From positions 1 through 64,000 of the forward strand of contig NZ_DAIDJE010000097.1 in the NCBI RefSeq assembly GCF_027451485.1: 64,000 nucleotides of DNA. Reading direction: 5' to 3'. Each line of letters begins with the position of its first letter. Within the stretch, counting starts at the first letter, position 1. The translations under genes and the position numbers were made by a program. The notes beneath the pieces were generated by a model that saw only the letters and a list, made by a program, of their open reading frames with translations, had not been told where the DNA came from and searched no databases. Positions 22,534 through 30,670 of the stretch are shown here, one piece after another. Source of the stretch: Bradyrhizobium sp. (GTDB lineage: Bacteria; Pseudomonadota; Alphaproteobacteria; Rhizobiales; Xanthobacteraceae).

Positions 22534-24744
22534 TTACAAAAAGCTCTGCGGATCGACGTCAACCTCAAGCTTGAGATTGCCTTTGGTCTTGGGGCCTCCG
22601 GCCAGCCAATCCCGCAAGTACTCCGAGACGTCGACGTTGCGTTGCGCCTTCATCAAAAGGCGGAAACGGTAGCGGCCCTTGATCACCGCCAGCGGCGCTT
22701 CGGCGGGGCCGAGCACTTTGATGCGATCGTCGATCGGAGCGGTCGCGGCAAGCTTGCGCGCGAAACCTTCCGCCGTTGGACGATCGCCGGCGGACACGAT
22801 CAGGCCTGCCAGCCGCCCGAACGGCGGATAACCGCTTCTCTCCCGCATCTCGATTTCGCTGGCATAGAACGCCTCGCGGTCACAGGCGACCAGCGCCTTC
22901 ATCACGGGATGCTCGGGTTGGTGGGTCTGCAAGTAGCCGACTCCCCTGCCCTGATCGCGCCCCGCTCGCCCGATGACCTGGTTAAGCAACTGCCAGGTGC
23001 GCTCGGCGGCGCGCGGATCGCCGTTGCTCAAGCCCAAATCGGCGTCCACCACGCCGACCAGATTGAGCCGCGGGAAATGATGGCCTTTAGCGACCAGCTG
23101 CGTGCCGATGATGATGTCGACACGCCCCTCCGCAATTTCGTTCAGTTCGCTACGCATGGTCTCGATCGAGGTGATCAGATCACTCGACAGCACCATGGTC
23201 CGCGAGTCGGGGAAAAGCGCCGCCGCCTCCTCCTGCAAGCGCTCGACGCCAGGCCCGACCGCGACCAGCGATTCCTCAGCCGCGCAATTGGGACAGACGT
23301 GAGGCCGCGGCATCGAGAAGCCGCAATGGTGACAGACCAGCCGCTGGCGAAAACGGTGATCGACTAGCCACGCATCGCAAATCGTGCAGGCAAAGCGATG
23401 CCCACAGGTACGGCACAAGGTCAGTGGCGCATAACCGCGGCGATTGAGAAACAGCAGCGCCTGTTCGCGCCGTTCGACCGCGAGCCGGATTTGCTCGGCG
23501 AGCCGAGGCGAGATGAAGCGGCCGCGCGGCGGAGCCTCGCGCCTCAGATCGATCGCTTCGATAAGCGGCATGTGCTGGCCGCCGAACCGTGATGGCAGCG
23601 CGATACGCTGGTAGCGCCCCCTGCGCGCATTGACTTCGGTTTCGACCGACGGCGTCGCCGACGCCAGCACAATCGGGATCTTGGCGATATGCGCGCGCAC
23701 GACCGCCATATCGCGCGCGTGATAATGCACGCCGTCGTCCTGCTTGTAGGCCTGATCGTGCTCCTCATCCACGACGATGAGGCCGAGATCGGCGTAGGGC
23801 ATGAACAGCGCAGAGCGCGCGCCCACGATGACCGGCGCTTCGCCGCTGGCAATCGCAGCCCAGTTGCGTTGGCGCGTGCGCGGGGTCAATTCGGAATGCC
23901 ATTCCAGCGGCCGCACGCCGAAACGCCGCGCGAAGCGGTCGAGGAATTGACCGGTGAGCGCGATCTCCGGCATGAGAATCAGGGACTGCTTGCCGCGGCG
24001 AATGGTCTCGGCCACCGCCTCGAAATAGACCTCGGTCTTTCCGGAACCCGTGACGCCGTCGAGCAGGGCGACATGGAATGTGCCATTGGCGGCGAGCGCG
24101 CGCATGCCGTCCACCGCGCTGCGCTGCTGCCGGCTGAATTCGGGAACCGCGAAGGTTGGATCCGGCGCCGGTAGCGCCGGCGGGCGCGGCATCGCTTCCA
24201 CAGTGAGCGTGCCTTCATCGACGAGGCCATCGACGACGCCACCGCTGACGCCGGCCTCCTTCGCGGCCTCGGATTTGCCGTGCAACAATCCATCAGACAA
24301 CAGTTCGAGCAAGCGCCGTCGCGCCGGCGTCATGCGCTGGGGCGGTGGCCCAACCAGGCGCACGCCCATCCGTACCCGCTCGGGACCGAGGTCTTCACCC
24401 ATGCGCAGACACATCCGCAGCACCATGCCGCGCGCCGACAGCGTGTATTTGGAAACCCAGTCGACAAGCGTGCGCAGTTCGCCCTTGAGCGGAGGGACAT
24501 CGAGCTTCTCGGAAACGTCCTTCAACCGGTTGTGCAACCGCGGCTCGGGCCTGGCGTTCTCGGCCCATACGACGCCGACGACCTCGCGCGGTCCAAGCGG
24601 CACGCAGACCACATCGCCGGCCTTGAGCTCGATGCCGCGCGGGACGCGATAGGAATAGGTGTGATCGAGCGCGACAGGCACCAGTACATCGACGATCCCG
24701 GTCTGGGATGTCGGCGATGATGTGACGCGTGGAGAATCATCCAT
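22534..24744 (-). CDS. priA: Primosomal protein N' (replication restart helicase PriA)
   Basis: PriA recognises stalled replication forks and reloads the replisome. The protein is 736 residues from the ATG at 24744. It has the N-terminal 3'-DNA-binding domain (IVDVLVPVALDHTYSYRVP), Walker A GVTGSGKTEVY and the DEAH-type box VDEEHD. Two zinc-binding clusters follow (CRTCGHRFACTIC and CHHCGFSMPRPHVCPNC), then helicase motifs including GTQLVAKGHHFP and QVIGRAGR. All key residues are intact. An in-frame extension to 24810 is not conserved in character. It is divergent from xerC with 74 bases between. Confidence 0.97.
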   Translation of the reverse strand: MDDSPRVTSSPTSQTGIVDVLVPVALDHTYSYRVPRGIELKAGDVVCVPLGPREVVGVVWAENARPEPRLHNRLKDVSEKLDVPPLKGELRTLVDWVSKYTLSARGMVLRMCLRMGEDLGPERVRMGVRLVGPPPQRMTPARRRLLELLSDGLLHGKSEAAKEAGVSGGVVDGLVDEGTLTVEAMPRPPALPAPDPTFAVPEFSRQQRSAVDGMRALAANGTFHVALLDGVTGSGKTEVYFEAVAETIRRGKQSLILMPEIALTGQFLDRFARRFGVRPLEWHSELTPRTRQRNWAAIASGEAPVIVGARSALFMPYADLGLIVVDEEHDQAYKQDDGVHYHARDMAVVRAHIAKIPIVLASATPSVETEVNARRGRYQRIALPSRFGGQHMPLIEAIDLRREAPPRGRFISPRLAEQIRLAVERREQALLFLNRRGYAPLTLCRTCGHRFACTICDAWLVDHRFRQRLVCHHCGFSMPRPHVCPNCAAEESLVAVGPGVERLQEEAAALFPDSRTMVLSSDLITSIETMRSELNEIAEGRVDIIIGTQLVAKGHHFPRLNLVGVVDADLGLSNGDPRAAERTWQLLNQVIGRAGRDQGRGVGYLQTHQPEHPVMKALVACDREAFYASEIEMRERSGYPPFGRLAGLIVSAGDRPTAEGFARKLAATAPIDDRIKVLGPAEAPLAVIKGRYRFRLLMKAQRNVDVSEYLRDWLAGGPKTKGNLKLEVDVDPQSFL

Positions 24745-24818
24745 CTTGAGCCAAAGGCCTGTCGGTCGCGAATTAGCGAAGGGTAAACCAGGAGGGTGCG
24801 ATATAATCACAAGGAATC

Positions 24819-25808
24819 ATGGTGCCGAAAGCAGATATGACAAAGTCCGCGACCGCGTCACCGCCGATTGAACTTGACTGCGCCGACGAATCGATCGCCA
24901 TGCAGATGACGCGATGGCTCACCTACCTGCGTTCCGAGCGGCGCCTGTCGCCGAAGACCTCTGAGGCCTATACCCGGGATGTCCGGCAGTTCCTCGAATT
25001 CCTCGCCGAACACCTCGGCGAGCGGGTAACGCTGAAGGTCTTTTCCGCCGTTGAGGCCAGCGATATCAGGGCGTTCATGGCGCTGCGGCGCGCAGACGAA
25101 ATCGCAGGTCGCTCGTTGATGCGCGCGTTGGCCGGTTTGCGTTCCTTCGGACGATTCCTCGAACGCGAAGGCCACGGCAAGGTCGGTGCACTGTCCGCCG
25201 TCCGCGCTCCCAAGATCGGTAAAAGCCTGCCGAAGCCCTTGCCGGTGGCGGCGGCTAAACGCCTTGCCGACGCCGACGAACGCGCGGGCGAGGAGCGCGA
25301 GCCCTGGATCTGGGCGCGCGATGCTGCCGTCATGGCCCTGCTCTACGGCTCAGGCCTGCGCATTTCCGAAGCGCTCGGACTGAAACGCCGCGATGTGCCG
25401 GCGCCCGGCGCAGGCGACGTGTTGATTATCACCGGCAAGGGCAACAAGACACGGATGGTGCCGGTCCTGCAAAATGTTCTGACGCTGATCCAGGACTATG
25501 CGGCGATCTGTCCACATCACTTGCCGCCGGAAGGGCCGATGTTCGTCGGCGCCCGCGGCGGGCCTCTCGCGCCTCGCATCATCCAGCTCACCATGGCGCG
25601 GCTGCGGGGCGCCTTGGGCTTGCCGGACAGCGCGACGCCGCATGCGTTGCGGCATTCATTCGCCACCCATCTTTTATCGCGCGGCGGCGACCTGCGGGCC
25701 ATCCAGGAATTGCTCGGCCACGCTTCGCTCTCGACGACCCAGATCTACACTGGCATTGACAGCGAGCGGCTCCTCGAAGTCTACCGCACCACGCATCCCC
25801 GCGCCTGA
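24819..25808 (+). CDS. xerC: Tyrosine recombinase XerC
   Basis: XerC, with XerD, resolves chromosome dimers at dif. The 329-residue protein has the N-terminal SAM-like DNA-binding domain (about 25-115, with [16 protein letters not shown]). The catalytic domain carries Arg in [36 protein letters not shown] and the nucleophile Tyr in that last segment. It is somewhat longer than the usual 300 residues because of its N-terminus. AAGGA lies a few bases before the start. It is assigned XerC rather than XerD from the position next to priA and overall character; XerD is the alternative. Confidence 0.88.
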   Translation: MVPKADMTKSATASPPIELDCADESIAMQMTRWLTYLRSERRLSPKTSEAYTRDVRQFLEFLAEHLGERVTLKVFSAVEASDIRAFMALRRADEIAGRSLMRALAGLRSFGRFLEREGHGKVGALSAVRAPKIGKSLPKPLPVAAAKRLADADERAGEEREPWIWARDAAVMALLYGSGLRISEALGLKRRDVPAPGAGDVLIITGKGNKTRMVPVLQNVLTLIQDYAAICPHHLPPEGPMFVGARGGPLAPRIIQLTMARLRGALGLPDSATPHALRHSFATHLLSRGGDLRAIQELLGHASLSTTQIYTGIDSERLLEVYRTTHPRA

Positions 25809-25883
25809 AGCATTCGGACCTGAACACTTGCGCTCGCCAACTTGTTCGGTCATCGTCCCCTCTGCCTGCGAGGGGGAGAAATC

Positions 25884-26471
25884 ATGAGCGCACATGAGAG
25901 CATGGAGCATGCCGAACACGCCGAGCATGCCTCCGGGGAGAACAAGAAGATCGCGCTTCTGATCGCGGTCATCGCGCTGTGCCTGGCGCTCTCGGAGACG
26001 CTCGGCAAGGGCGCGCAGACCGAGACCATTGCCAAGAATGTCGAGGCTTCCAACCTGTGGGCGTTCTTCCAAGCCAAAAGCATCCGCCGCACCGTGGTGC
26101 AGACGGCCGCCGAGCAGGTCAAGCTTTCCCTACCGAACGATGATGCAGCAAAAGCCGCCGCGCAAAAGCAGATCGACGAATGGCAGAAGACGGCAGCGCG
26201 CTACCGGTCCGAGCCTGAGACCGGCGAAGGCACCGAGCAACTCGCCGAGCGCGCCAAGCGCGCCGAAGAAGAACGTGAGCTGGCCACGGCGAAATATCAC
26301 CATTTCGAACTTGCTTCCGCGGCCTTTCAGATCGGCATCGTGCTGGCATCAGCGACCATCATCACCGGCATGATTGCGCTCGCCTGGATATCTGGCCTGC
26401 TCACGCTCACCGGGATCGCGATCACCCTGTTCGGTGTGTTCGCCCCGCACGCGCTTCACCTGTCATTGTGA
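25884..26471 (+). CDS. DUF4337 domain membrane protein
   Basis: The 195-residue protein begins with a His/Glu-rich stretch (MEHAEHAEHAS). A hydrophobic helix (about 18-36) follows, then a soluble Lys/Glu-rich region likely to form a coiled coil (about 80-140). Two C-terminal hydrophobic segments (about 150-172 and 174-193) complete it. This matches the DUF4337 family, whose function is unknown. The start at 25884 follows the purine-rich GAGGGGGAGAA. It converges on the next gene with 17 bases between. No functional partner can be named. Confidence 0.75.
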   Translation: MSAHESMEHAEHAEHASGENKKIALLIAVIALCLALSETLGKGAQTETIAKNVEASNLWAFFQAKSIRRTVVQTAAEQVKLSLPNDDAAKAAAQKQIDEWQKTAARYRSEPETGEGTEQLAERAKRAEEERELATAKYHHFELASAAFQIGIVLASATIITGMIALAWISGLLTLTGIAITLFGVFAPHALHLSL

Positions 26472-26488
26472 GGGGGGCGCGGCTATAA

Positions 26489-27028
26489 TTAACGCGCCTC
26501 GTGCACGCTCTTGCGGAAGCGCTGGATCAGCCGCAGCATTCGCGACGACCAGCGATCACCATTGCCGCGCAGGACTTCCAGGATGCGCCGCTTGACCGGA
26601 TCGACCAGAGCCTTTGCCTTGGCGCGCATCGTCAGGATGAATTCGTAGAGCTTCTCGAACCATCCCATTTCCAGAAGTTTTGGCCGCGTGACGTCGAAGA
26701 CAAAGGCGGTTACACCGACACCGAGAAGCTTGGCGAACAGAATCGTGAAAACGGCGCTGAACCAGTATTCGTGCATGAACAGCCATACGCCGATCATCTT
26801 CAGCGGAAACAGCGGTATCACCGGCACGACGAACACGATCAGCGTCATAGCTGGCGAGAGCGTATCGACGCGCTCGGCCAGCCAGTGCTTGAACGCCTGC
26901 AGCGGGATTTTCGCGACGACCCAGGCGACAAGAGGTTCGAGATGATCCCACAGCCACGCCTCGACCAAAAAGATGACCGCGAGCAGCACCCAGATCGGTT
27001 GAAGAAGGCGGCGTAGCATCGAGACCAT
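26489..27028 (-). CDS. Hypothetical membrane protein downstream of lpdA
   Basis: I do not recognise this 179-residue protein by name. It has an N-terminal hydrophobic segment (about 9-26), two more hydrophobic stretches (about 60-82 and 88-112) and a basic C-terminal tail rich in Arg and Lys (DPVKRRILEVLRG and beyond). It is therefore probably an inner-membrane protein with a cytoplasmic tail. ATG at 27028 is preferred; a TTG at 27052 is also in frame. It lies 27 bases after lpdA on the same strand and may be the last gene of the sucAB-lpdA transcript. Confidence 0.7.
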   Translation of the reverse strand: MVSMLRRLLQPIWVLLAVIFLVEAWLWDHLEPLVAWVVAKIPLQAFKHWLAERVDTLSPAMTLIVFVVPVIPLFPLKMIGVWLFMHEYWFSAVFTILFAKLLGVGVTAFVFDVTRPKLLEMGWFEKLYEFILTMRAKAKALVDPVKRRILEVLRGNGDRWSSRMLRLIQRFRKSVHEAR

Positions 27029-27055
27029 CCTGGTCCGACTCGCGTCGGACAAGAA

Positions 27056-28459
27056 TCACATATGGATGGCGCGTTTGCCAACTGCAAGCGCCGCTTCCTT
27101 CACCGCCTCGGAGCGGGTCGGGTGGGCGTGACAGGTCCGCGCCAAATCCTCGGCGGACCCGCCAAATTCCATCAAAACGGCGGCTTCGTGGATCATTTCC
27201 CCCGCTTCGCGGCCAACGATATGGACACCGAGCACGCGGTCAGTCTTCGCATCTGCGAGAATCTTCACGAAGCCGTCGGTGGTCTGGTTCACCTTAGAGC
27301 GGCCATTGGCGGTGAAGGGGAATTTACCGCTGGTATAGGCCACGCCAGCCTGTTTCAGTTCTTCTTCGGTCTTGCCGACAGAGGAGACTTCCGGAGTTGT
27401 ATACACAACGCCGGGAATGACGTCGTAATTCACGTGGCCGGCCTGGCCTGCCAGAATTTCGGCAACCGCAACGCCCTCGTCTTCGGCCTTGTGCGCCAGC
27501 ATTGGACCGGCAACGACATCACCGATCGCATAGACGCCCTTCAGGCTGGTGGCGAAATGCGCATCGATCTGGACCCGGCCGCGATTGTCGACCGCAACGC
27601 CCGCTTCTTTCAGCCCAAGACCCTCAGTGTAGGGAACGCGGCCAATGCAAACCAAGACCACATCCGCCTCGATCTTTTCAGCCGCGCCGCCCGCCGCCGG
27701 CTCGACCTGCGCCGTCACCGTCTTGCCTGATGTATCGACGCTCGTGACCTTTGCCCCGAGCTTGAACGCAAAGCCCTGCTTCTCGAGTATGCGCTGGAAC
27801 TGCCTGGCGACCTCGCCATCCATCCCGGGCAGGATACGATCGAGGAATTCGACCACGGTGACTTGCGCGCCGAGCCGATGCCACACCGAACCGAGTTCGA
27901 GCCCGATGACGCCGGCGCCAATGATCAGAAGCTTGCCCGGCACCTTGTCGAGCGACAGCGCGCCGGTCGACGAGACGATGCGCTTCTCATCGATCTCGAC
28001 GCCTTTGAGGCGCGCGATATCCGAACCGGTGGCAATGACGATGTTCTTGGTCTCGACAACCTGCGTCTTGCCGTCCTTGCCGGCGACTTCGATTCGACCT
28101 GCGCCGAGAATTTTTCCCTTGCCCGAGATCACGTCGATCTTGTTCTTCTTCATCAGGAACTCGACGCCCTTGACGTTGCCGTCAATGCCCTGCTGCTTGA
28201 AATTCATCATTGCGGGCAGGTCGAGCTTCGGCGGCGAAACGCTAACGCCCATCTTGGCGAACGAATGCGCGGCTTCCTCGAACATTTCCGAGGCGTAGAG
28301 CAGCGCTTTTGAAGGCATGCATCCGACGTTGAGGCAAGTGCCGCCGAGCGTGGCGTTTTTCTCGACCACGGCGACCTTCATGCCGAGCTGCGCGGCACGA
28401 ATGGCGCAGACATAGCCGCCAGGGCCGGTGCCGATGACAACAAGATCGTAAGTAGCCAT
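27056..28459 (-). CDS. lpdA: Dihydrolipoyl dehydrogenase (E3)
   Basis: E3 reoxidises the lipoyl groups of 2-oxo acid dehydrogenases with FAD and NAD+. The 467-residue protein begins [19 protein letters not shown] (FAD-binding). The redox-active disulfide Cys42/Cys47 sits in [16 protein letters not shown], and a second Rossmann motif [14 protein letters not shown] follows. The C-terminal [15 protein letters not shown] contains the catalytic His-Glu. Two upstream residues in the longest frame are dropped in favour of the conserved start. It lies 35 bases after the SDR gene in the sucAB cluster and presumably serves as E3 of 2-oxoglutarate dehydrogenase. Confidence 0.97.
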   Translation of the reverse strand: MATYDLVVIGTGPGGYVCAIRAAQLGMKVAVVEKNATLGGTCLNVGCMPSKALLYASEMFEEAAHSFAKMGVSVSPPKLDLPAMMNFKQQGIDGNVKGVEFLMKKNKIDVISGKGKILGAGRIEVAGKDGKTQVVETKNIVIATGSDIARLKGVEIDEKRIVSSTGALSLDKVPGKLLIIGAGVIGLELGSVWHRLGAQVTVVEFLDRILPGMDGEVARQFQRILEKQGFAFKLGAKVTSVDTSGKTVTAQVEPAAGGAAEKIEADVVLVCIGRVPYTEGLGLKEAGVAVDNRGRVQIDAHFATSLKGVYAIGDVVAGPMLAHKAEDEGVAVAEILAGQAGHVNYDVIPGVVYTTPEVSSVGKTEEELKQAGVAYTSGKFPFTANGRSKVNQTTDGFVKILADAKTDRVLGVHIVGREAGEMIHEAAVLMEFGGSAEDLARTCHAHPTRSEAVKEAALAVGKRAIHM

Positions 28460-28494
28460 GATCATTCCCGTAACTGAGGTTTGCGAGGATGGCT

Positions 28495-29241
28495 TTAGCG
28501 GCCGCCCGACACATCAAGAATCGCGCCGGTCACGTAGGAGGCCTCGTCCGAGATCAGCCAGAGAATCGCGTTCGCAATCTCACCTGCGGTGCCTATGCGC
28601 TTCATCGGCACCGTGGGCGCCAGCCGGTGTGCACGGTCAGGCTCGCCGCCCGAGGCGTGGATTTCCGTATCGATCAGGCCCGGACGAATGGCTGCGACGC
28701 GAATGCCTTCGGCGGCAACTTCCTGCCCTAGTCCGACGGTAAAAGAGTCGATCGCTCCTTTGGATGCCGCATAGTCGACATAGGTATTGGGCGAGCCGAG
28801 CTTTGCCGCGACCGACGAAATGTTGACGATGACCCCGCCCATGCCGCCATGCCTGGTCGACATCCGCTTCACCGCCTCGCGTGCGCACAGAATGCTGCCG
28901 GTGATATTGACGGTCATGATGCGCTGGATGCGCTCGGCCGACATCTGATCGACCCTGGCGGTCGCGCCGACGATGCCGGCATTGTTGACAAGCGCACCCA
29001 GCGTGCCGAACGCGTCCGCCGCCTTGAACAGAGCCATAATGTCGGCTTCGATACCGACATCGCATCTCACCGCGATGGCCTTGCCGTTCTTTGCCTGGAT
29101 CTGGCCTACGACTTCGTCGGCCGCCTTCTGGTTGCTGGCATAGCCGACCACGACACGAAACCCACGTGCCGCGGCAGCAAGCGCGGCGGCGCGGCCAATG
29201 CCGCGGCTGCCGCCGGTGATGATGACAACTTTGTCGGTCAC
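28495..29241 (-). CDS. Short-chain dehydrogenase/reductase between sucB and lpdA
   Basis: The 248-residue classical SDR has the NAD(P)-binding motif TGGSRGIG (about 9-16), NNAG at 86-89 and the catalytic Ser142 or Ser143. Tyr157 and Lys161 form the active-site pair in YAASK. Every catalytic residue is intact. The substrate is unknown; the C-terminal segment resembles glucose/3-oxoacyl-type SDRs. Its place between sucB and lpdA, 52 and 35 bases from each, suggests co-transcription with the 2-oxoglutarate dehydrogenase genes, although no role in that complex is known to me. Confidence 0.9.
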   Translation of the reverse strand: MTDKVVIITGGSRGIGRAAALAAAARGFRVVVGYASNQKAADEVVGQIQAKNGKAIAVRCDVGIEADIMALFKAADAFGTLGALVNNAGIVGATARVDQMSAERIQRIMTVNITGSILCAREAVKRMSTRHGGMGGVIVNISSVAAKLGSPNTYVDYAASKGAIDSFTVGLGQEVAAEGIRVAAIRPGLIDTEIHASGGEPDRAHRLAPTVPMKRIGTAGEIANAILWLISDEASYVTGAILDVSGGR

Positions 29242-29293
29242 GAGAGGGCCCTCAGAAGAATTAAGGATTTGACAGCGTCACTGCGAGCCTTGC

Positions 29294-30538
29294 TCAGAGA
29301 TCCAGCACCAGCCGCGCCGGATCTTCCAGGCTCTCCTTGACGCGCACCAGGAAGGTCACCGCTTCTTTGCCGTCGATGACGCGGTGGTCGTAGGACAGTG
29401 CCAGATACATCATCGGCCGGATTTCGATCTCGCCTCCGACCGCCATCGGACGCTCCTGGATCTTGTGCATGCCAAGGATCCCCGATTGCGGCGCATTGAG
29501 GATCGGCGTCGACATCAACGAGCCGTAGATGCCGCCATTGGTGATGGTGAAGGTGCCGCCTTGCATCTCGTCGATCTTGAGCTGGCCGTCGCGGGCGCGG
29601 CGGCCATAATCGGCGATGCTCTTTTCGATCTCCGCAATCGACTTGTGGTCGCAGTCGCGCACGACCGGCACGACAAGGCCCTTGTCGGTTCCGACCGCCA
29701 CGCCAATGTGATAGTAATTCTTGTAGATCAGATCAGTGCCGTCGATCTCGGCGTTGACCGCCGGAATGTCCTTCAGCGCCTGCACGCAGGCTTTGGTGAA
29801 GAAGCCCATGAAGCCGAGCTTGCTGCCGTGCTTCTTCTCGAACACGTCCTTGTAGTGCGCGCGCAACGCCATCACGTTGGTCATGTCGACCTCGTTGAAG
29901 GTCGTGAGCATCGCCGCCGTGTTCTGTACGTCCTTCAGCCGCCGCGCAATGGTCTGGCGCAGCCGCGTCATCTTCACCCGCTCTTCGCGCGCCGCATCGT
30001 CGGCCGGCGATGGCGCGCGGACCTGCACCGCCGCCGCCGGCTGATTGACCGGCGTTGGCGCCGAAGCGGCCTTCTCGATCGCGGCCAGCATGTCGCCCTT
30101 GGTGACGCGACCGTCCTTGCCCGAACCGGGAACGGTCGAGGCATCGACACCGCTTTCGGCGGACAGCTTGCGCACCGACGGCGCGAGCGGGGCGTCTGAT
30201 GGAGGCACCTTGGCGGCAGGCGCCGGTGCGGCCGCCGCAGGAGGCGGTGGCGGTGGGGCGGCTCTGGCGGGAGCGGCGGCAGGCTTGGCGGCGGCGGCAG
30301 CCGCGCCGTCCGTGATCTGCCCGAGCAGCGCGCCGACGGCAACCGTCTCGCCATCCTTGGCACTGATCTCGCCGAGCACGCCGGCGGACGGCGCCGGGAC
30401 CTCAATGGTCACCTTGTCGGTTTCGAGCTCGACCAGCGGCTCGTCGACCGCGACGATGTCACCGGCCTTCTTGAACCAGCGGCCGATGGTCGCCTCAGTC
30501 ACGGATTCGCCGAGCGTCGGCACGCGAATTTCAGTCAT
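29294..30538 (-). CDS. sucB: 2-oxoglutarate dehydrogenase E2 (dihydrolipoyl succinyltransferase)
   Basis: E2 transfers the succinyl group to CoA and forms the core of the 2-oxoglutarate dehydrogenase complex. The 414-residue protein has one lipoyl domain (1-78) with the lipoyl-Lys42 in ETDKVT, and a Pro/Ala-rich flexible linker. A peripheral subunit-binding domain lies at about 115-150 ([14 protein letters not shown]) and the catalytic domain follows to the end, with the active-site His-Asp in SYDHRVIDG. It is succinyltransferase-type by its start and gene position. It follows sucA after 132 bases that contain short repeats. Confidence 0.97.
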   Translation of the reverse strand: MTEIRVPTLGESVTEATIGRWFKKAGDIVAVDEPLVELETDKVTIEVPAPSAGVLGEISAKDGETVAVGALLGQITDGAAAAAAKPAAAPARAAPPPPPPAAAAPAPAAKVPPSDAPLAPSVRKLSAESGVDASTVPGSGKDGRVTKGDMLAAIEKAASAPTPVNQPAAAVQVRAPSPADDAAREERVKMTRLRQTIARRLKDVQNTAAMLTTFNEVDMTNVMALRAHYKDVFEKKHGSKLGFMGFFTKACVQALKDIPAVNAEIDGTDLIYKNYYHIGVAVGTDKGLVVPVVRDCDHKSIAEIEKSIADYGRRARDGQLKIDEMQGGTFTITNGGIYGSLMSTPILNAPQSGILGMHKIQERPMAVGGEIEIRPMMYLALSYDHRVIDGKEAVTFLVRVKESLEDPARLVLDL

Positions 30539-30670
30539 GGTCTTTCTTCCCCAATCGCTACTGCCGTCATCATCCGCGAAGGCGGACGATCCAATGGTCC
30601 GCGTCGTGAACTAAGACGGGCGGCGCGGTGTGCTGGATGCCCCCTTCGCGGGGCATGACGAAATGAAAAT

